Source: Kiloniellaceae bacterium
GTDB taxonomy: Bacteria > Pseudomonadota > Alphaproteobacteria > Kiloniellales > J153
Assembly (NCBI GenBank): GCA_021776175.1
Contig: JAJFGJ010000008.1
Location: forward strand, 62,001-126,000
Direction: 5' to 3'
Length of the DNA: 64,000 nucleotides
In this document: piece after piece, positions 36,272-46,121 of the stretch
Position numbering within the stretch: the first letter of the stretch is position 1
Layout of the letters: each line of letters begins with the position of its first letter
Program-made: the position numbers and the translations under genes
The notes under the pieces: model-generated
Databases searched by the model: none
Told to the model about the DNA's origin: nothing
Seen by the model: the letters and a program-made list of their open reading frames with translations, nothing else

Positions 36272-37675
36272 CTAAACCGCGAGCGCGCGCGGCTGCGTGA
36301 ATTCGCGGGCGGCTTCGGCGTGGCGGGCGACTTCGCCGATCACGATGATCGCGGGGCCGGTAACGGCCTGTTCTTCCATGAGCGCGGGCAAGCCGCCCAG
36401 GGTGCCGCTTAGGATGCGCTCATCGGCGCGAGTGCCGTTTTCCACGACCGCGACCGGCGTCGCCGCGTCCAGGCCATGTTCGATCAGGCGTTGCGCCGTG
36501 CGCGGCGCGGTCGCGACGCCCATGTAGACGACCAGGCTATGACGCGAGCGGGCGAGCGCGGCCCAATCCAGGTCCGGCTCGCCATCCTTGCCGTGGCCGG
36601 TGACGAAGGTGACCGCCGCCGCGTGATCGCGGTGCGTGAGGGGAATACCCGCGCTGGCGCCGCAGGCGACAGCCGCCGTGATACCGGGCACAACCTGGAC
36701 CGCGATACCATGGCCGCGCAGGTATTCCACCTCTTCCCCTCCCCGACCGAAGATGAAGGGATCGCCGCCTTTCAGGCGCACGACACGTTTTCTCGCTTGG
36801 GCGAGATCGCGCAAAAGGGCATTGATCTCGTCTTGGCTCTTGGCGTGCGCGCCGCGCGACTTGCCGGCGTAAATCCGTTGCGCGTCGCGGCGCGCGCGGT
36901 CCAGAATTTCAGCGCCCACCAAGTTGTCGTAGACGATGACCTCGGCGTCTTGCAGCAGGTTCGCCGCGCGCAGGGTCAGGAGATCCGGATCGCCCGGACC
37001 GGCGCCGACGATGGCGACCGTGCCGTCCACGCGGCGGCGCGGACTCCGGCGATTGACCAGGGCCAGGGTCTTCTCCCGCGCCTTGCTTTCGCGCCCCGCC
37101 AGCACGTCATCGGCGATGGAGCCGTCGAAAAATTCCTCCCAGAAGCGGCGGCGCGCGGTGCCGCCGTCATGGAGCGCCTTGACCGCCCCGCGAAAACTTT
37201 CGGCGAGCCGGGCCAAGCGGCCAAGGCGCGCCGGCAACAGCGCCTCGATCCGCGCCCGCAATTTACGCGCCAGCACCGGCGCCGTCCCGGCGCTCGATAT
37301 CGCCACCAGCACGGGATCGCGGTCGACCATGGCGGGCACGGTGAAGCTAGACAGCGCCGGACGGTCGACGATATTGACCGGCACGCCGCGCCTCTTGGCC
37401 GCTTCGCAAAGCCTGAGATCGAGATCGTCGTCCCCCGCCGCCCCTATGGCCAGGACGCGGTCACGCAAATCGCCCTCGACAAAGCCCCGGCGCCGGATCT
37501 CAACTTCGCCCTTGGCCGCCAGGCGCTCGATCTCTTCGATCGGGCCGCGGGTCACGACGGTGACCAGCGCTCCGGCCCGGCGCAGCAGGCGAATTTTCTG
37601 GGTCGCTCTCTCGCCGCCGCCGACCACGAGGCACGGCTTGCCGGCAAGATCAAAGAAGGTAGGAAAATAACGCAT
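36272..37675 (-). CDS. cysG: Siroheme synthase
   Basis: A 467-residue three-activity enzyme. The N-terminal part (1-115: CLVVGGGERATQKIRLLRRAGALVTVVTR...PVNIVDRPALSSFTVPAMVDRDPVLVAISSAGTAPVLAR) is the dehydrogenase/ferrochelatase. A linker domain with SFRGAVKALHDGGTARRRFWEEF follows. The C-terminal part (from about 215: VAIVGAGPGDPDLLTLRAANLLQDAEVIVYDNLV...VRLKGGDPFIFGRGGEEVEYL) is uroporphyrinogen-III methyltransferase. It makes siroheme for the reductase encoded downstream. A SAM-II riboswitch precedes it; this is fitting, since the enzyme uses SAM and the operon feeds methionine synthesis. Confidence 0.95.
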   Translation of the reverse strand: MRYFPTFFDLAGKPCLVVGGGERATQKIRLLRRAGALVTVVTRGPIEEIERLAAKGEVEIRRRGFVEGDLRDRVLAIGAAGDDDLDLRLCEAAKRRGVPVNIVDRPALSSFTVPAMVDRDPVLVAISSAGTAPVLARKLRARIEALLPARLGRLARLAESFRGAVKALHDGGTARRRFWEEFFDGSIADDVLAGRESKAREKTLALVNRRSPRRRVDGTVAIVGAGPGDPDLLTLRAANLLQDAEVIVYDNLVGAEILDRARRDAQRIYAGKSRGAHAKSQDEINALLRDLAQARKRVVRLKGGDPFIFGRGGEEVEYLRGHGIAVQVVPGITAAVACGASAGIPLTHRDHAAAVTFVTGHGKDGEPDLDWAALARSRHSLVVYMGVATAPRTAQRLIEHGLDAATPVAVVENGTRADERILSGTLGGLPALMEEQAVTGPAIIVIGEVARHAEAAREFTQPRALAV

Positions 37676-37706
37676 AGGACTCCGCTCCAGGTCACCAATT
37701 AAGGGC

Positions 37707-37725
37707 CCACGGAGCGAATCCGTGG
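37707..37725 (-). promoter_or_regulatory. Hairpin between riboswitch and cysG
   Basis: On the minus strand CCACGGA / TCCGTGG (7 bp, TTCGC loop) directly follows the riboswitch. The downstream sequence (GCCCTTAATT) has no real U-run, so it is a weak terminator at best. It may be part of the expression platform. Confidence 0.5.
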
Positions 37726-37780
37726 CGCTTTAGCATTTGATGACGCGGTCGCAAGCTGCCCACTCAAATCCCGCGGGTCC
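37722..37780 (-). promoter_or_regulatory. SAM-II riboswitch upstream of cysG
   Basis: Read on the minus strand: stem P1 CGCGG / CCGCG encloses GATTTGAGTGGGCAGCTTGC. The tail TCATCAAATGCTAAAGCG follows. The loop ATTTGA can pair with the tail TCAAAT to give the H-type pseudoknot, and GCTAAAG is the conserved end. This order (GATTTG, GCTTGC, CGT, GCTAAAG) is that of the alphaproteobacterial SAM-II (metA motif). It should reduce expression of cysG and the sulfite reductase operon when S-adenosylmethionine is high. Confidence 0.85.
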
Positions 37781-37803
37781 ATTTAGGGCCGGACCAAACC
37801 AAA

Positions 37804-37836
37804 CAAAAAACCGCCTTGCGCGTTCGCAGGCGGTTT
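37804..37836 (-). terminator. Rho-independent terminator upstream of the riboswitch
   Basis: On the minus strand AAACCGCC and GGCGGTTT form an 8-bp stem extended by an inner TGCG / CGCA, followed by TTTTTT. It lies between a possible short leader transcript and the SAM-II element. An upstream GGCGGTT (about 37847) can pair instead with AACCGCC, which suggests attenuation. Confidence 0.75.
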
Positions 37837-37924
37837 ATCCATCTAACCGCCGCTTAGCTGAACTTAGCTGAGCGCCCGCAAGCAGACGGACTATAAATCG
37901 GCGCTCGCACAAACAATTGCTCAT
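37835..37924 (-). promoter_or_regulatory. Candidate leader region with short Cys-containing ORF and hairpin
   Basis: The minus strand has ATG at 37924 and 29 codons (beginning MSNCLC) to TAA at 37835, which abuts the terminator. Inside it GAGCGCC (37900-37906) and GGCGCTC (37870-37876) form a 7-bp stem whose loop carries GATTT and GCTTGC, echoing the SAM-II core. TTGACA is just upstream (37932-37937), and TATAGT lies inside. Whether this is a leader peptide, a second aptamer or a small RNA cannot be settled by eye. Confidence 0.4.
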
Positions 37925-38112
37925 TGAAGGCGCGGATGTCAAGAATTTTTTATACACACAAAATTCGCGTAATTATTTCATTTCACACCTAAGATTAGTG
38001 TTTTTTTGTATTTGGCCGAAAGACGGGGACGTGCGCGCGCGCCCGCGCGTAACACACCATGGAGGCCGCGCTGAACCCGTACCCAGGCGCGATCGTTTCA
38101 AAGGAGGCTTTC

Positions 38113-38340
38113 ATGACCCCAAGTTTGAAAACCGCGTTGCGTATCGGCGCCGTTCTCGCCCTCACGGGTTTGCTATCCGCGTGCCATTACTACGCCCCCA
38201 GCCCCCACTACGCTTCCAGGGGGCACCCTGGATACAGCGGCCACGGCTACAGTCAGGGTCACGGATACAGCCGCGGTTACAGGCACGGATACCGCTCGCG
38301 CTATCGCCACCGCCACCGCCGCCGTTCCCACGGTTATTGA
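38113..38340 (+). CDS. Small His/Tyr/Arg-rich lipoprotein
   Basis: A 75-residue protein with a strong SD (AAAGGAGG, about 6 nt before ATG 38113). A lipoprotein signal peptide ends in the lipobox LLSAC (Cys about 24). The mature part is built of YSGHGYSQGHGYSRGYRHGYRSRYRHRHRRRS, low-complexity and strongly basic with many His and Tyr. It may bind metal or envelope polymers; no function is known. The open frame reaches upstream to 38059, but the SD and lipobox fix the start. Confidence 0.8.
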   Translation: MTPSLKTALRIGAVLALTGLLSACHYYAPSPHYASRGHPGYSGHGYSQGHGYSRGYRHGYRSRYRHRHRRRSHGY

Positions 38341-38351
38341 ATCGCCCGCAC

Positions 38352-40175
<1,824 letters not shown>

Positions 40176-40179
40176 GGGT

Positions 40180-41595
40180 TCAGTCCTCTTTTCCCCGCGA
40201 AGCCCGCGCCTCGCGTTCTTTCTTTTCCGCGCTCCGGCGTTCGCGGAAACGGCTGGCCGCGCCCGCCGCGTGCCGCTCCCTCCCACGGACGACGGCGATT
40301 TCGTCCGCCTCGATCTCGCCGCCAATCGCACTCCCGGCGCCGACAATGGCGCCGGCGCCAACATTTACCGGCGCGACCAGGGCGGTATTGGATCCGATGA
40401 AGGCGCCGGGCCCGATGGTGGTCCGGTACTTGGCGATGCCGTCGTAATTGCAGGTGATGGTGCCGGCGCCGATGTTGGCGGCCTCTCCGACCTCGGCATC
40501 GCCGATATAGCTCAGGTGATTGGCCTTGGCGCCGTCGCCGAGGACCGCGTTCTTGGTCTCGACGAAGTTGCCGATGCGCGCCCGCGCGCCGATCTCGGTG
40601 CCGGGGCGCAAGCGCGCGAAGGGACCGACGATCGCGCCAGTGCCCACATGCGCGCCTTCGAGATGGCAAAACGCGCGTATTTCCGCCTCGTCCTCAATCG
40701 TCACGCCGGGGCCGAAGACGACATTTGGTTCAATGGTCACGTCGCGCCCGATTTCGGTGTCCCAGGAAAACCAGACCGATTCGGGATCGGCCAGGGTGGC
40801 CCCACCGTCGAGGGCATGGGCGCGCAGACGCGCTTGCATCAAGGACTCGGCGCGCGCCAGTCCGGCCCTGGAATCCACCCCCAGAACCTCATGGGGATCG
40901 GCCTCGGCGCTGCGCACTTGCAAGCCATCGTCATGGGCCATGGCGAACACATCCGTCAGGTAGTACTCGCCCTTGAAATTATCGTTGCCAAGACGGTCCA
41001 CGAGGTCATAGAGAACCGGACCGTCGCCGAGCAGGATACCGGCATTGCATAAACCGATCCGGCGCTCGTCCTCGCTCGCGTCGGCGTGTTCGACAATGCG
41101 TTCCACTTGACCGTCCGGGCCAGTGACGACCCGGCCATAGCGCGCCGTGTCGCCGGGGCGAAAGGCCAGGCCCAGGATCGCCGTGGCTCGCGCCCCGCGC
41201 CGCGCGGCGCGCATGGCGCTCAGGGTCTCCGGTCGCAGCAGCGGCGTATCGCCGAAGACGATCAGAACGTCGCCGGCGCCGCCGGCGCCGTGAAAGCCGT
41301 CCAGCGCCGCCTTGGCGCAAGCCACCGCGTGACCGGTGCCCAGGCGGTCTTGCTGGACCGCGATTTGGAAGGGCACGCCGGCATCCTTGGCCGCCGCCTC
41401 GACATCCGGCTCCATGCCCGGCGCGGCCACGATCGCCACCCGCTCAGGAGTCAAATGCGCGGCGGCGGCCAGAACATGTCCCAGCATGGTCCGCCCCGCC
41501 ACCTTGTGCAGGACTTTAGGGCAGCGCGACTTCATCCGAGTCCCGAGACCCGCGGCAAGCACAACGACGGCAAGTTTTCGATCCGGCATAGGCAC
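40180..41595 (-). CDS. glmU: Bifunctional N-acetylglucosamine-1-phosphate uridyltransferase / glucosamine-1-phosphate acetyltransferase
   Basis: A 471-residue protein (or 469 from the next ATG). The N-terminal pyrophosphorylase (LAVVVLAAGLGTRMKS...QQDRLGTGHAVACA...VLIVFGDTPLLRPETL) is followed by a left-handed beta-helix of hexapeptide repeats (from about 250: VTIEPNVVFGPGVTIEDEAEIRAFCHLEGAHVG...NFVETKNAVLGDGAKANHLSYIGDAEVGEAANIGAGTITCNYDGIAKYRTTIG). It makes UDP-GlcNAc for peptidoglycan and LPS. The last 40 residues are a basic tail (RERRSAEKKEREARASRGKED). Confidence 0.96.
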   Translation of the reverse strand: MPMPDRKLAVVVLAAGLGTRMKSRCPKVLHKVAGRTMLGHVLAAAAHLTPERVAIVAAPGMEPDVEAAAKDAGVPFQIAVQQDRLGTGHAVACAKAALDGFHGAGGAGDVLIVFGDTPLLRPETLSAMRAARRGARATAILGLAFRPGDTARYGRVVTGPDGQVERIVEHADASEDERRIGLCNAGILLGDGPVLYDLVDRLGNDNFKGEYYLTDVFAMAHDDGLQVRSAEADPHEVLGVDSRAGLARAESLMQARLRAHALDGGATLADPESVWFSWDTEIGRDVTIEPNVVFGPGVTIEDEAEIRAFCHLEGAHVGTGAIVGPFARLRPGTEIGARARIGNFVETKNAVLGDGAKANHLSYIGDAEVGEAANIGAGTITCNYDGIAKYRTTIGPGAFIGSNTALVAPVNVGAGAIVGAGSAIGGEIEADEIAVVRGRERHAAGAASRFRERRSAEKKEREARASRGKED

Positions 41596-41748
41596 TGAAT
41601 TAGAAGCCCTTGTGAATGCGCATTGAGAATGTCAATAAGGTTCCCCGAAACCGGCGGGAACATGGCATAGGTCCCGCCAAGCCGGCAAATCACCAATTAT
41701 TAATTCAAGTTACATTCCGCGCGTTAGCATTGGCTTAACCTTCATACC

Positions 41749-42450
41749 ATGACCCAAGAGACACACCGACCGGCACCGGTTCTGCTGTGCGATCTGGACG
41801 GGACCTTGATCGACAGCCTGCCGGACCTCGCCGACGCGCTGTCGGACCTGCTGGCCGACGCCGGCCGGCGCCGAGTCGCCGAGGACGAGGTCAAGGCCAT
41901 GGTCGGCGACGGGGCCGCGGTCCTGGTCGAGCGCGGTTTCGCGGCCACCGGCTGCGTACCCGCGCCGGAGGACCTGCGCGCCCAGGTGGCCCGCTACCTC
42001 GCCCTCTACGAAAGCCGCATGACCGAGCGGACCCGGGTTTTTCCCGGTGCGCTCGACGCCCTGCGGGCCTTGCGGGCCGAAGGCTGGCGCCTGGCCGTCT
42101 GCACCAACAAGCCGGAGCGCGCGAGCCGGGCAATCGTCGCATCGCTCGGCATGGGCGGCCTGATCGAGGCCATCGCGGGCGGCGATACCTACCCGGTCAA
42201 GAAACCCGATCCGGGCCACATCCTGCGCCTCCTGGAGGCCATGAACGCAGGCCCCGGCGGCGCCATCATGCTGGGCGACAGCGGCAACGACATCGCGGCC
42301 GCCCGCGCCGCCGGCCTGCCGGTCATCGCCGTCAGCCACGGTTACGGCACCGTCCCGGCGCATGAATTGGGCGCCGACCGGACGATCGCGCATTTCGACG
42401 AATTGCCGGGCGCCATGGCCGCCTTGGGCGCGCGATTGGGGCCCCCATGA
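41749..42450 (+). CDS. gph: Phosphoglycolate phosphatase (HAD superfamily)
   Basis: A 233-residue HAD hydrolase of the Gph type. Motif I is LLCDLDGTLIDSLPDLADAL with the nucleophile Asp, motif II is CTNKP (about 120), and motif III/IV is VKKPDPGH...IMLGDSGNDIAAARAAGLPVIAVSHGYG. It has the alpha-helical cap after motif I. Gph clears 2-phosphoglycolate; related members act on other phosphates, so the exact substrate is likely but unproven. Divergent from glmU. Confidence 0.9.
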   Translation: MTQETHRPAPVLLCDLDGTLIDSLPDLADALSDLLADAGRRRVAEDEVKAMVGDGAAVLVERGFAATGCVPAPEDLRAQVARYLALYESRMTERTRVFPGALDALRALRAEGWRLAVCTNKPERASRAIVASLGMGGLIEAIAGGDTYPVKKPDPGHILRLLEAMNAGPGGAIMLGDSGNDIAAARAAGLPVIAVSHGYGTVPAHELGADRTIAHFDELPGAMAALGARLGPP

Positions 42451-42522
42451 ACGCCGGTTCTTGACACCGCTCTCGCCCCTGCCCTACATCAAGGCGATTC
42501 AAGACCAGCCCGTCACCGGGCC

Positions 42523-42597
42523 GGGCGCGTAGCTCAGCGGGAGAGCACTGCCTTCACACGGCAGGGGTCGCTGGTTCAATCCCAGCCGCGCCCACCA
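42523..42597 (+). tRNA. tRNA-Val (anticodon CAC)
   Basis: A 75-nt cloverleaf: acceptor GGGCGCG/CGCGCCC, D-arm GCTC...GAGC, anticodon stem CTGCC/GGCAG with loop TTCACAC, T-arm GCTGG-TTCAATC-CCAGC, discriminator A and encoded CCA. The anticodon CAC reads GUG. Confidence 0.97.
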
Positions 42598-42679
42598 TTC
42601 ATTTCAATATCTTATGAGATTGTTAGGCAGGGTTCGGTCGGTTCATTTGAGCCACTTCAGCCGGGTGAAAGGGACTAAG

Positions 42680-43423
42680 GTGTGGGAGCCTGAGATCGTC
42701 GCGCTGGTCGTCGGCACCTTCCTGCTGGCCGGGTTCATCAAGGGCGTGATCGGCATGGGCCTGCCGGTGGTGGCGCTGGCCTTCCTCGGTTCGACGCTGG
42801 GGATACGCGAGGCGCTGACGATCATGATAATTCCGGGCCTCGCCACCAACATCTGGCAGGCCCTGGCGGGGCCGGCCTTCGGCACCCTTATCCGCAGGCT
42901 GTGGGGCTTTCTAGCGGCCGCCAGCCTCGGCATATGGTTCGGCGTCGGCGTCCTGGCCGGGGTGAAAAGCGATACCATGGTGGCGGTGCTTGGGGTCACG
43001 CTCTGCACCTATTGCGCGGTCACGTTGTTGCGCGCCCAGCTTCCGCCGCCGGGCCCGCGCGAATCCTGGATGTCGCCGCTGATGGGTGGGCTGGGCGGGG
43101 TCATGTTCGGCATGACCGGCATTATGATCGTTCCGGGCATCCTCTACCTGCAAACCCTGGGGTTCCGGCGCGATGTCTTCGTGCAGGCGCTGGGGATCAC
43201 CTTTGTCGCCATCACCCTGGCGCTCGGCGTCTCACTGAGCGGACGCGGCCTGATGACCCAGGACTTGGCGCTGATGTCGCTGACCGTGCTGATCCCCACC
43301 GCCGCCGGGCTAGCGCTGGGCCAGCGCTACCGCCATCACATCTCGGAGGAGAGGTTCAAGCGCATCTTCTTCGTCGCGCTGCTCGTGATCGGCCTCGACA
43401 TGCTGAGGCGCTCGCTGCTCTGA
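42680..43423 (+). CDS. TauE/SafE family membrane protein (sulfite exporter-like)
   Basis: About 247 residues from GTG 42680 (AAGGGA upstream), with seven to eight hydrophobic helices. The first is VALVVGTFLLAGFIKGVIGMGLPVVALAFLG, the usual TauE signature, repeated in the second half (PLMGGLGGVMFGMTGIMIVPGILYLQTLGFRRDVFVQALGI). The family is linked to export of sulfite or sulfonates, but many members have other or unknown substrates. An ATG at 42614 lacks an SD and sits right after the tRNA, so it was not preferred. Confidence 0.88.
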   Translation: MWEPEIVALVVGTFLLAGFIKGVIGMGLPVVALAFLGSTLGIREALTIMIIPGLATNIWQALAGPAFGTLIRRLWGFLAAASLGIWFGVGVLAGVKSDTMVAVLGVTLCTYCAVTLLRAQLPPPGPRESWMSPLMGGLGGVMFGMTGIMIVPGILYLQTLGFRRDVFVQALGITFVAITLALGVSLSGRGLMTQDLALMSLTVLIPTAAGLALGQRYRHHISEERFKRIFFVALLVIGLDMLRRSLL

Positions 43424-43506
43424 GTGGGAACCGAAATGACCCTGTAGGCGTTGCGGGCGGCCGTGGCCTTACCTTCCGGCATCCTTGCTCCCCCGCGGCC
43501 GCCCCG

Positions 43507-43971
43507 CTAGTGGCGCCGTCTGGCCAGAGCCAGCGAACCCGCGTGCGGCACCGGGTCCTGGCCCGCCAACTCGTCGAGCAATTCGGCATTGGGGCAGAAA
43601 ATTCGCGGGGCGTCGTTGTTCATACCCCAGGAAAACCAGTTACGGCACCGTCTGACGTTGGTGCAGCAGGCGCAAACGTGATCGGCGTTTCTCAAGGCGT
43701 TCCAATGACTTCGCGCCGCGTGTTCGCGGTCGACGCCAAAGTGCTTGAACATGTGTGCCAAGCGCAGCCGGTGTTTGGCGTTGCCCTTGAAATCGGTGAA
43801 GAGATCGGGCCGGCTCTTGCCCAGCGAAGCAAGCAGGCGGTCCAGGTCCTTACTTGAGAAGGTGGTAAGGCTCCGCCCCAAGCGCCCGCCCGGCCGGAGG
43901 TTGGCGACCAAGTCCATCACGCGGGAGAACGCAGAGGCCGGTGCATCGGATTTGACCCTAAGCATTGCCAT
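43507..43971 (-). CDS. DUF6455-like cysteine-rich protein
   Basis: A 154-residue soluble protein. Its last third has a Cys pattern ADHVCACCTNVRRCRNWFSW...APRIFCPNAELLDEL, which matches the DUF6455 signature (C-x2-C, C-x2-W, FCPNA). The Cys set may bind a metal. The N-terminal half (LVANLRPGGRLGRSLTTFSSKDLDRLLASLG) is helical. The function is unknown. Confidence 0.78.
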   Translation of the reverse strand: MAMLRVKSDAPASAFSRVMDLVANLRPGGRLGRSLTTFSSKDLDRLLASLGKSRPDLFTDFKGNAKHRLRLAHMFKHFGVDREHAARSHWNALRNADHVCACCTNVRRCRNWFSWGMNNDAPRIFCPNAELLDELAGQDPVPHAGSLALARRRH

Positions 43972-44106
43972 CTCCTTCGTTGAGACGAGATATGCCTTTC
44001 TAGCAGAGGTTAGGTTAACACAATCTTAGCCATAATTGAATTGTGGATTTACCCCACTCGGCATTTTCGCGGCTTTTCCCCGGCTAAAGCGGATGGCTGC
44101 GTGGGA

Positions 44107-44850
44107 TTACTTGGCGTTCAGAACGATGCGCTGGCCGAAATCGTCGAAGGTGACGCGGAAATGTTCCAGAAAACTCATGCCCAGGAGCGCCGTCCGGCCC
44201 AGTTTCTCGTCGGCGATGAAGGTGACCGGGATGTCCTTGACCTCCGCGTGCCCGACCCGGACCGCCGCGAGTTTACCCATGCGCGCCGGCACCTTGCCCC
44301 CGGCGGTCTCGACGGTGCCCAGAACCAAGTCGGAGTCGCGCAAGCCGAGCAAGGGAATCGCGGAAATGGGCAAGACCACGGTGCTGGCTCCGGTATCGAC
44401 GATCATTCTGCGGTTCGCCCATAATCCAGCCGGTCCGATCAAGACCGCGTCGACCAGGTAATGGGCGCCGCGCCGGGTGACGGGAACGCTGGATTCGGTC
44501 AACTTGGGCGCCCCGGCGCGCGCCTTGTCCAAGATGCGGACCCCAGAAACCCGGCCGGCCGAATCGCGGAAAATCATGAAGTTGAACCCGGCCAGCAAGA
44601 CCTGCAGCCGTTGCTCCGGCGCTTGGTTCCCGGAATCCGGGCGGGAAGCCTCGGCGGAGCCTATTTTCTCCAGCCCGGTCACCGCGATGCCCTCGCCCGT
44701 GGCCAGGGCGCGTAATTGAGCCCGCAAGCCCTGGGCATCCTGGGCGGCGGCATCCTGCGCGGCGGCACCCGCCGCCAGGCAGGCAAGCACGGCCGCCGCC
44801 AGGCAGCGGCGGACTAAGCCGGCAAAGTTCTTGGGGGGCCAAGCGTCCAT
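44107..44850 (-). CDS. Retropepsin-like aspartic protease, clan AA
   Basis: A 247-residue secreted or periplasmic protein. A signal peptide covers residues 1-31 (VRRCLAAAVLACLAAGAAAQ). A 110-residue linker follows, then a single retropepsin domain with the active-site MIVDTGASTVVLP (Asp 152) and the closing ALLGMSFLEHFRVTFDD. Single-domain proteases of this type act as dimers. Substrate unknown. Confidence 0.88.
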   Translation of the reverse strand: MDAWPPKNFAGLVRRCLAAAVLACLAAGAAAQDAAAQDAQGLRAQLRALATGEGIAVTGLEKIGSAEASRPDSGNQAPEQRLQVLLAGFNFMIFRDSAGRVSGVRILDKARAGAPKLTESSVPVTRRGAHYLVDAVLIGPAGLWANRRMIVDTGASTVVLPISAIPLLGLRDSDLVLGTVETAGGKVPARMGKLAAVRVGHAEVKDIPVTFIADEKLGRTALLGMSFLEHFRVTFDDFGQRIVLNAK

Positions 44851-44901
44851 GGCCCACAGCTTAACGCGTAAGGGTGTAGCAATACCTTAGAGCATGGCGT
44901 G

Positions 44902-44932
44902 AAAAAAAGACGCCCCGCCGAAGCGGGGCGCC
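44902..44932 (-). terminator. Rho-independent terminator after the small membrane genes
   Basis: On the minus strand GCGCCCCGC-TTCG-GCGGGGCGT, a 9-bp stem with a stable UUCG loop, is followed by TTTTTTT. It lies about 110 bp downstream of the 35-codon gene at 45040. Confidence 0.88.
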
Positions 44933-45039
44933 ACAGGGTCGGGTGGGGAGTAATCAGGGGTGCGCTAGGCGCAGCCCCCTATCGGCCGAACGCGAGCTGG
45001 GGTTGATAGCCGCGCCGGCCAATCCTTCGAATAAGCGGC

Positions 45040-45147
45040 TCAAAACAACTGATTCAGCGTGAAACCGGAGGTTTGGATCAGAATGACCCAGATCAGGAAC
45101 ACGACTAAAACAATCGCCAAGCTGGCATTTAGAAACTGATCGATCAT
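45040..45147 (-). CDS. 35-residue single-pass membrane protein (small ORF)
   Basis: ATG at 45147 to TGA at 45040. It encodes 35 residues: a short polar start (MIDQFLNASL), one hydrophobic helix (AIVLVVFLIWVILIQ) and a short tail. It starts 5 bp after the stop of the 67-codon gene, and a strong terminator follows on the same strand, which supports real transcription. No family was recognised. The SD is weak. Confidence 0.5.
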   Translation of the reverse strand: MIDQFLNASLAIVLVVFLIWVILIQTSGFTLNQLF

Positions 45148-45152
45148 GTTGG

Positions 45153-45356
45153 TTAGCTCTCGATACTCAAACTCGATCCTGCTTTCGCATTCTTTCGCCG
45201 GCAGGGTCTGATGCCGGCCTGTTCCAAAACCGTCATGACCCTGACCCTGCGTTCGCGCCGTTCCTGCATCGCCTGTCTGAAGGCGGCGGCGCTTGGGTAA
45301 GCGATCAAAACGACCATCGAAACGACGATTGTGATTTCCAGTGTCTCACCGATCAT
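45153..45356 (-). CDS. 67-residue small membrane protein
   Basis: One hydrophobic helix near the N-terminus (ITIVVSMVVLIAYPSAAAF) followed by a basic tail (RQAMQERRERRVRVMTVLEQAGIRPCRRKNAK). It is the first of a pair with the 35-residue protein, ending at a shared terminator. Not recognised; possibly a small regulatory membrane protein. Confidence 0.6.
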   Translation of the reverse strand: MIGETLEITIVVSMVVLIAYPSAAAFRQAMQERRERRVRVMTVLEQAGIRPCRRKNAKAGSSLSIES

Positions 45357-45479
45357 GCGCGACCCCCTTGAGCAGGCTTAAAGCTGCCCGATTCCTCATG
45401 GCATGAGCGTGTCAAGGATGTGACAAAGATGGGTTAAGCTTAACGGAAATTAACCCTATTAAGCCCCGTATATGGGCCA

Positions 45480-46019
45480 TTATTCCTTGGACTGGCGGCT
45501 CCGGCGCCAATCCCAAGGTGCCGTGAAAACACCGCGCCACAGACCCTTACCGGACTTCTGGGCCGCCGTTTCCTCGGCCAGGTAAGCGCTCCCCGCCCCT
45601 CGTTCCGCCAGGGCCCAGCCCTGGGCGACCATCCAAGCGGCAACGTCAAGCTGGCCAACGCCGGCCAAATAGCACACGGCGGGGCGAGCCCCATCCCCGG
45701 GCGCTTCTCGCGGCATGGCCTCGGGCACGCAAGTCACCCAGTGTCGGCCGAGGCGGTTGAGCAGCGCCCAGCGCGCTTCGAGGCCGCAGTTCCACTGGGT
45801 ATCGCCAGCGCCGCAGGTTTGCTCCAGCTCAGGCCCATCGACCCCCGATAAATCGACCCGCCGGCCGGCGAAATCCAGCGTATCGGCATCGACGACCCCT
45901 GGGCGCCCCACGATGTGGCCGCCTTGAGCGCGCGATTCCGCCCCGCCCGCCGCCAGGAAGATCGAGAAGGTCATGGCCAGGAGCGAAAATTTTGCCTCAA
46001 GAGGGATGTTTGGAACCAT
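45480..46019 (-). CDS. Thermonuclease (SNase)-like protein
   Basis: A 179-residue exported protein with an N-terminal signal peptide (about 1-32) and an SNase/OB-fold domain (IVGRPGVVDADTLDFAGRRVDLSGVDGPELEQTC...GLEARWALLNRLG...LDVAAWMVAQGWALAERG...YLAEETAAQKSGKGLWRG). The usual catalytic Arg-Glu-Arg set is only partly kept: the first Arg position reads VDLSGVDGPE. It may be inactive or an envelope variant, as in ExoI-like proteins. Confidence 0.82.
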   Translation of the reverse strand: MVPNIPLEAKFSLLAMTFSIFLAAGGAESRAQGGHIVGRPGVVDADTLDFAGRRVDLSGVDGPELEQTCGAGDTQWNCGLEARWALLNRLGRHWVTCVPEAMPREAPGDGARPAVCYLAGVGQLDVAAWMVAQGWALAERGAGSAYLAEETAAQKSGKGLWRGVFTAPWDWRRSRQSKE

Positions 46020-46121
46020 TATCTGCGTATAACCATAGGTCTATCCTGGCACACAGGGACAAAATTAGGTAAGTCTCGACGATTATCGCATTGCAAAGAT
46101 GTCTTGAGGAAGGAACCATTC

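Noticed and set aside
42523-42597. tRNA-Val as an attachment site for an integrated element
   Set aside because: No integrase and no repeated tRNA 3' end was found downstream.
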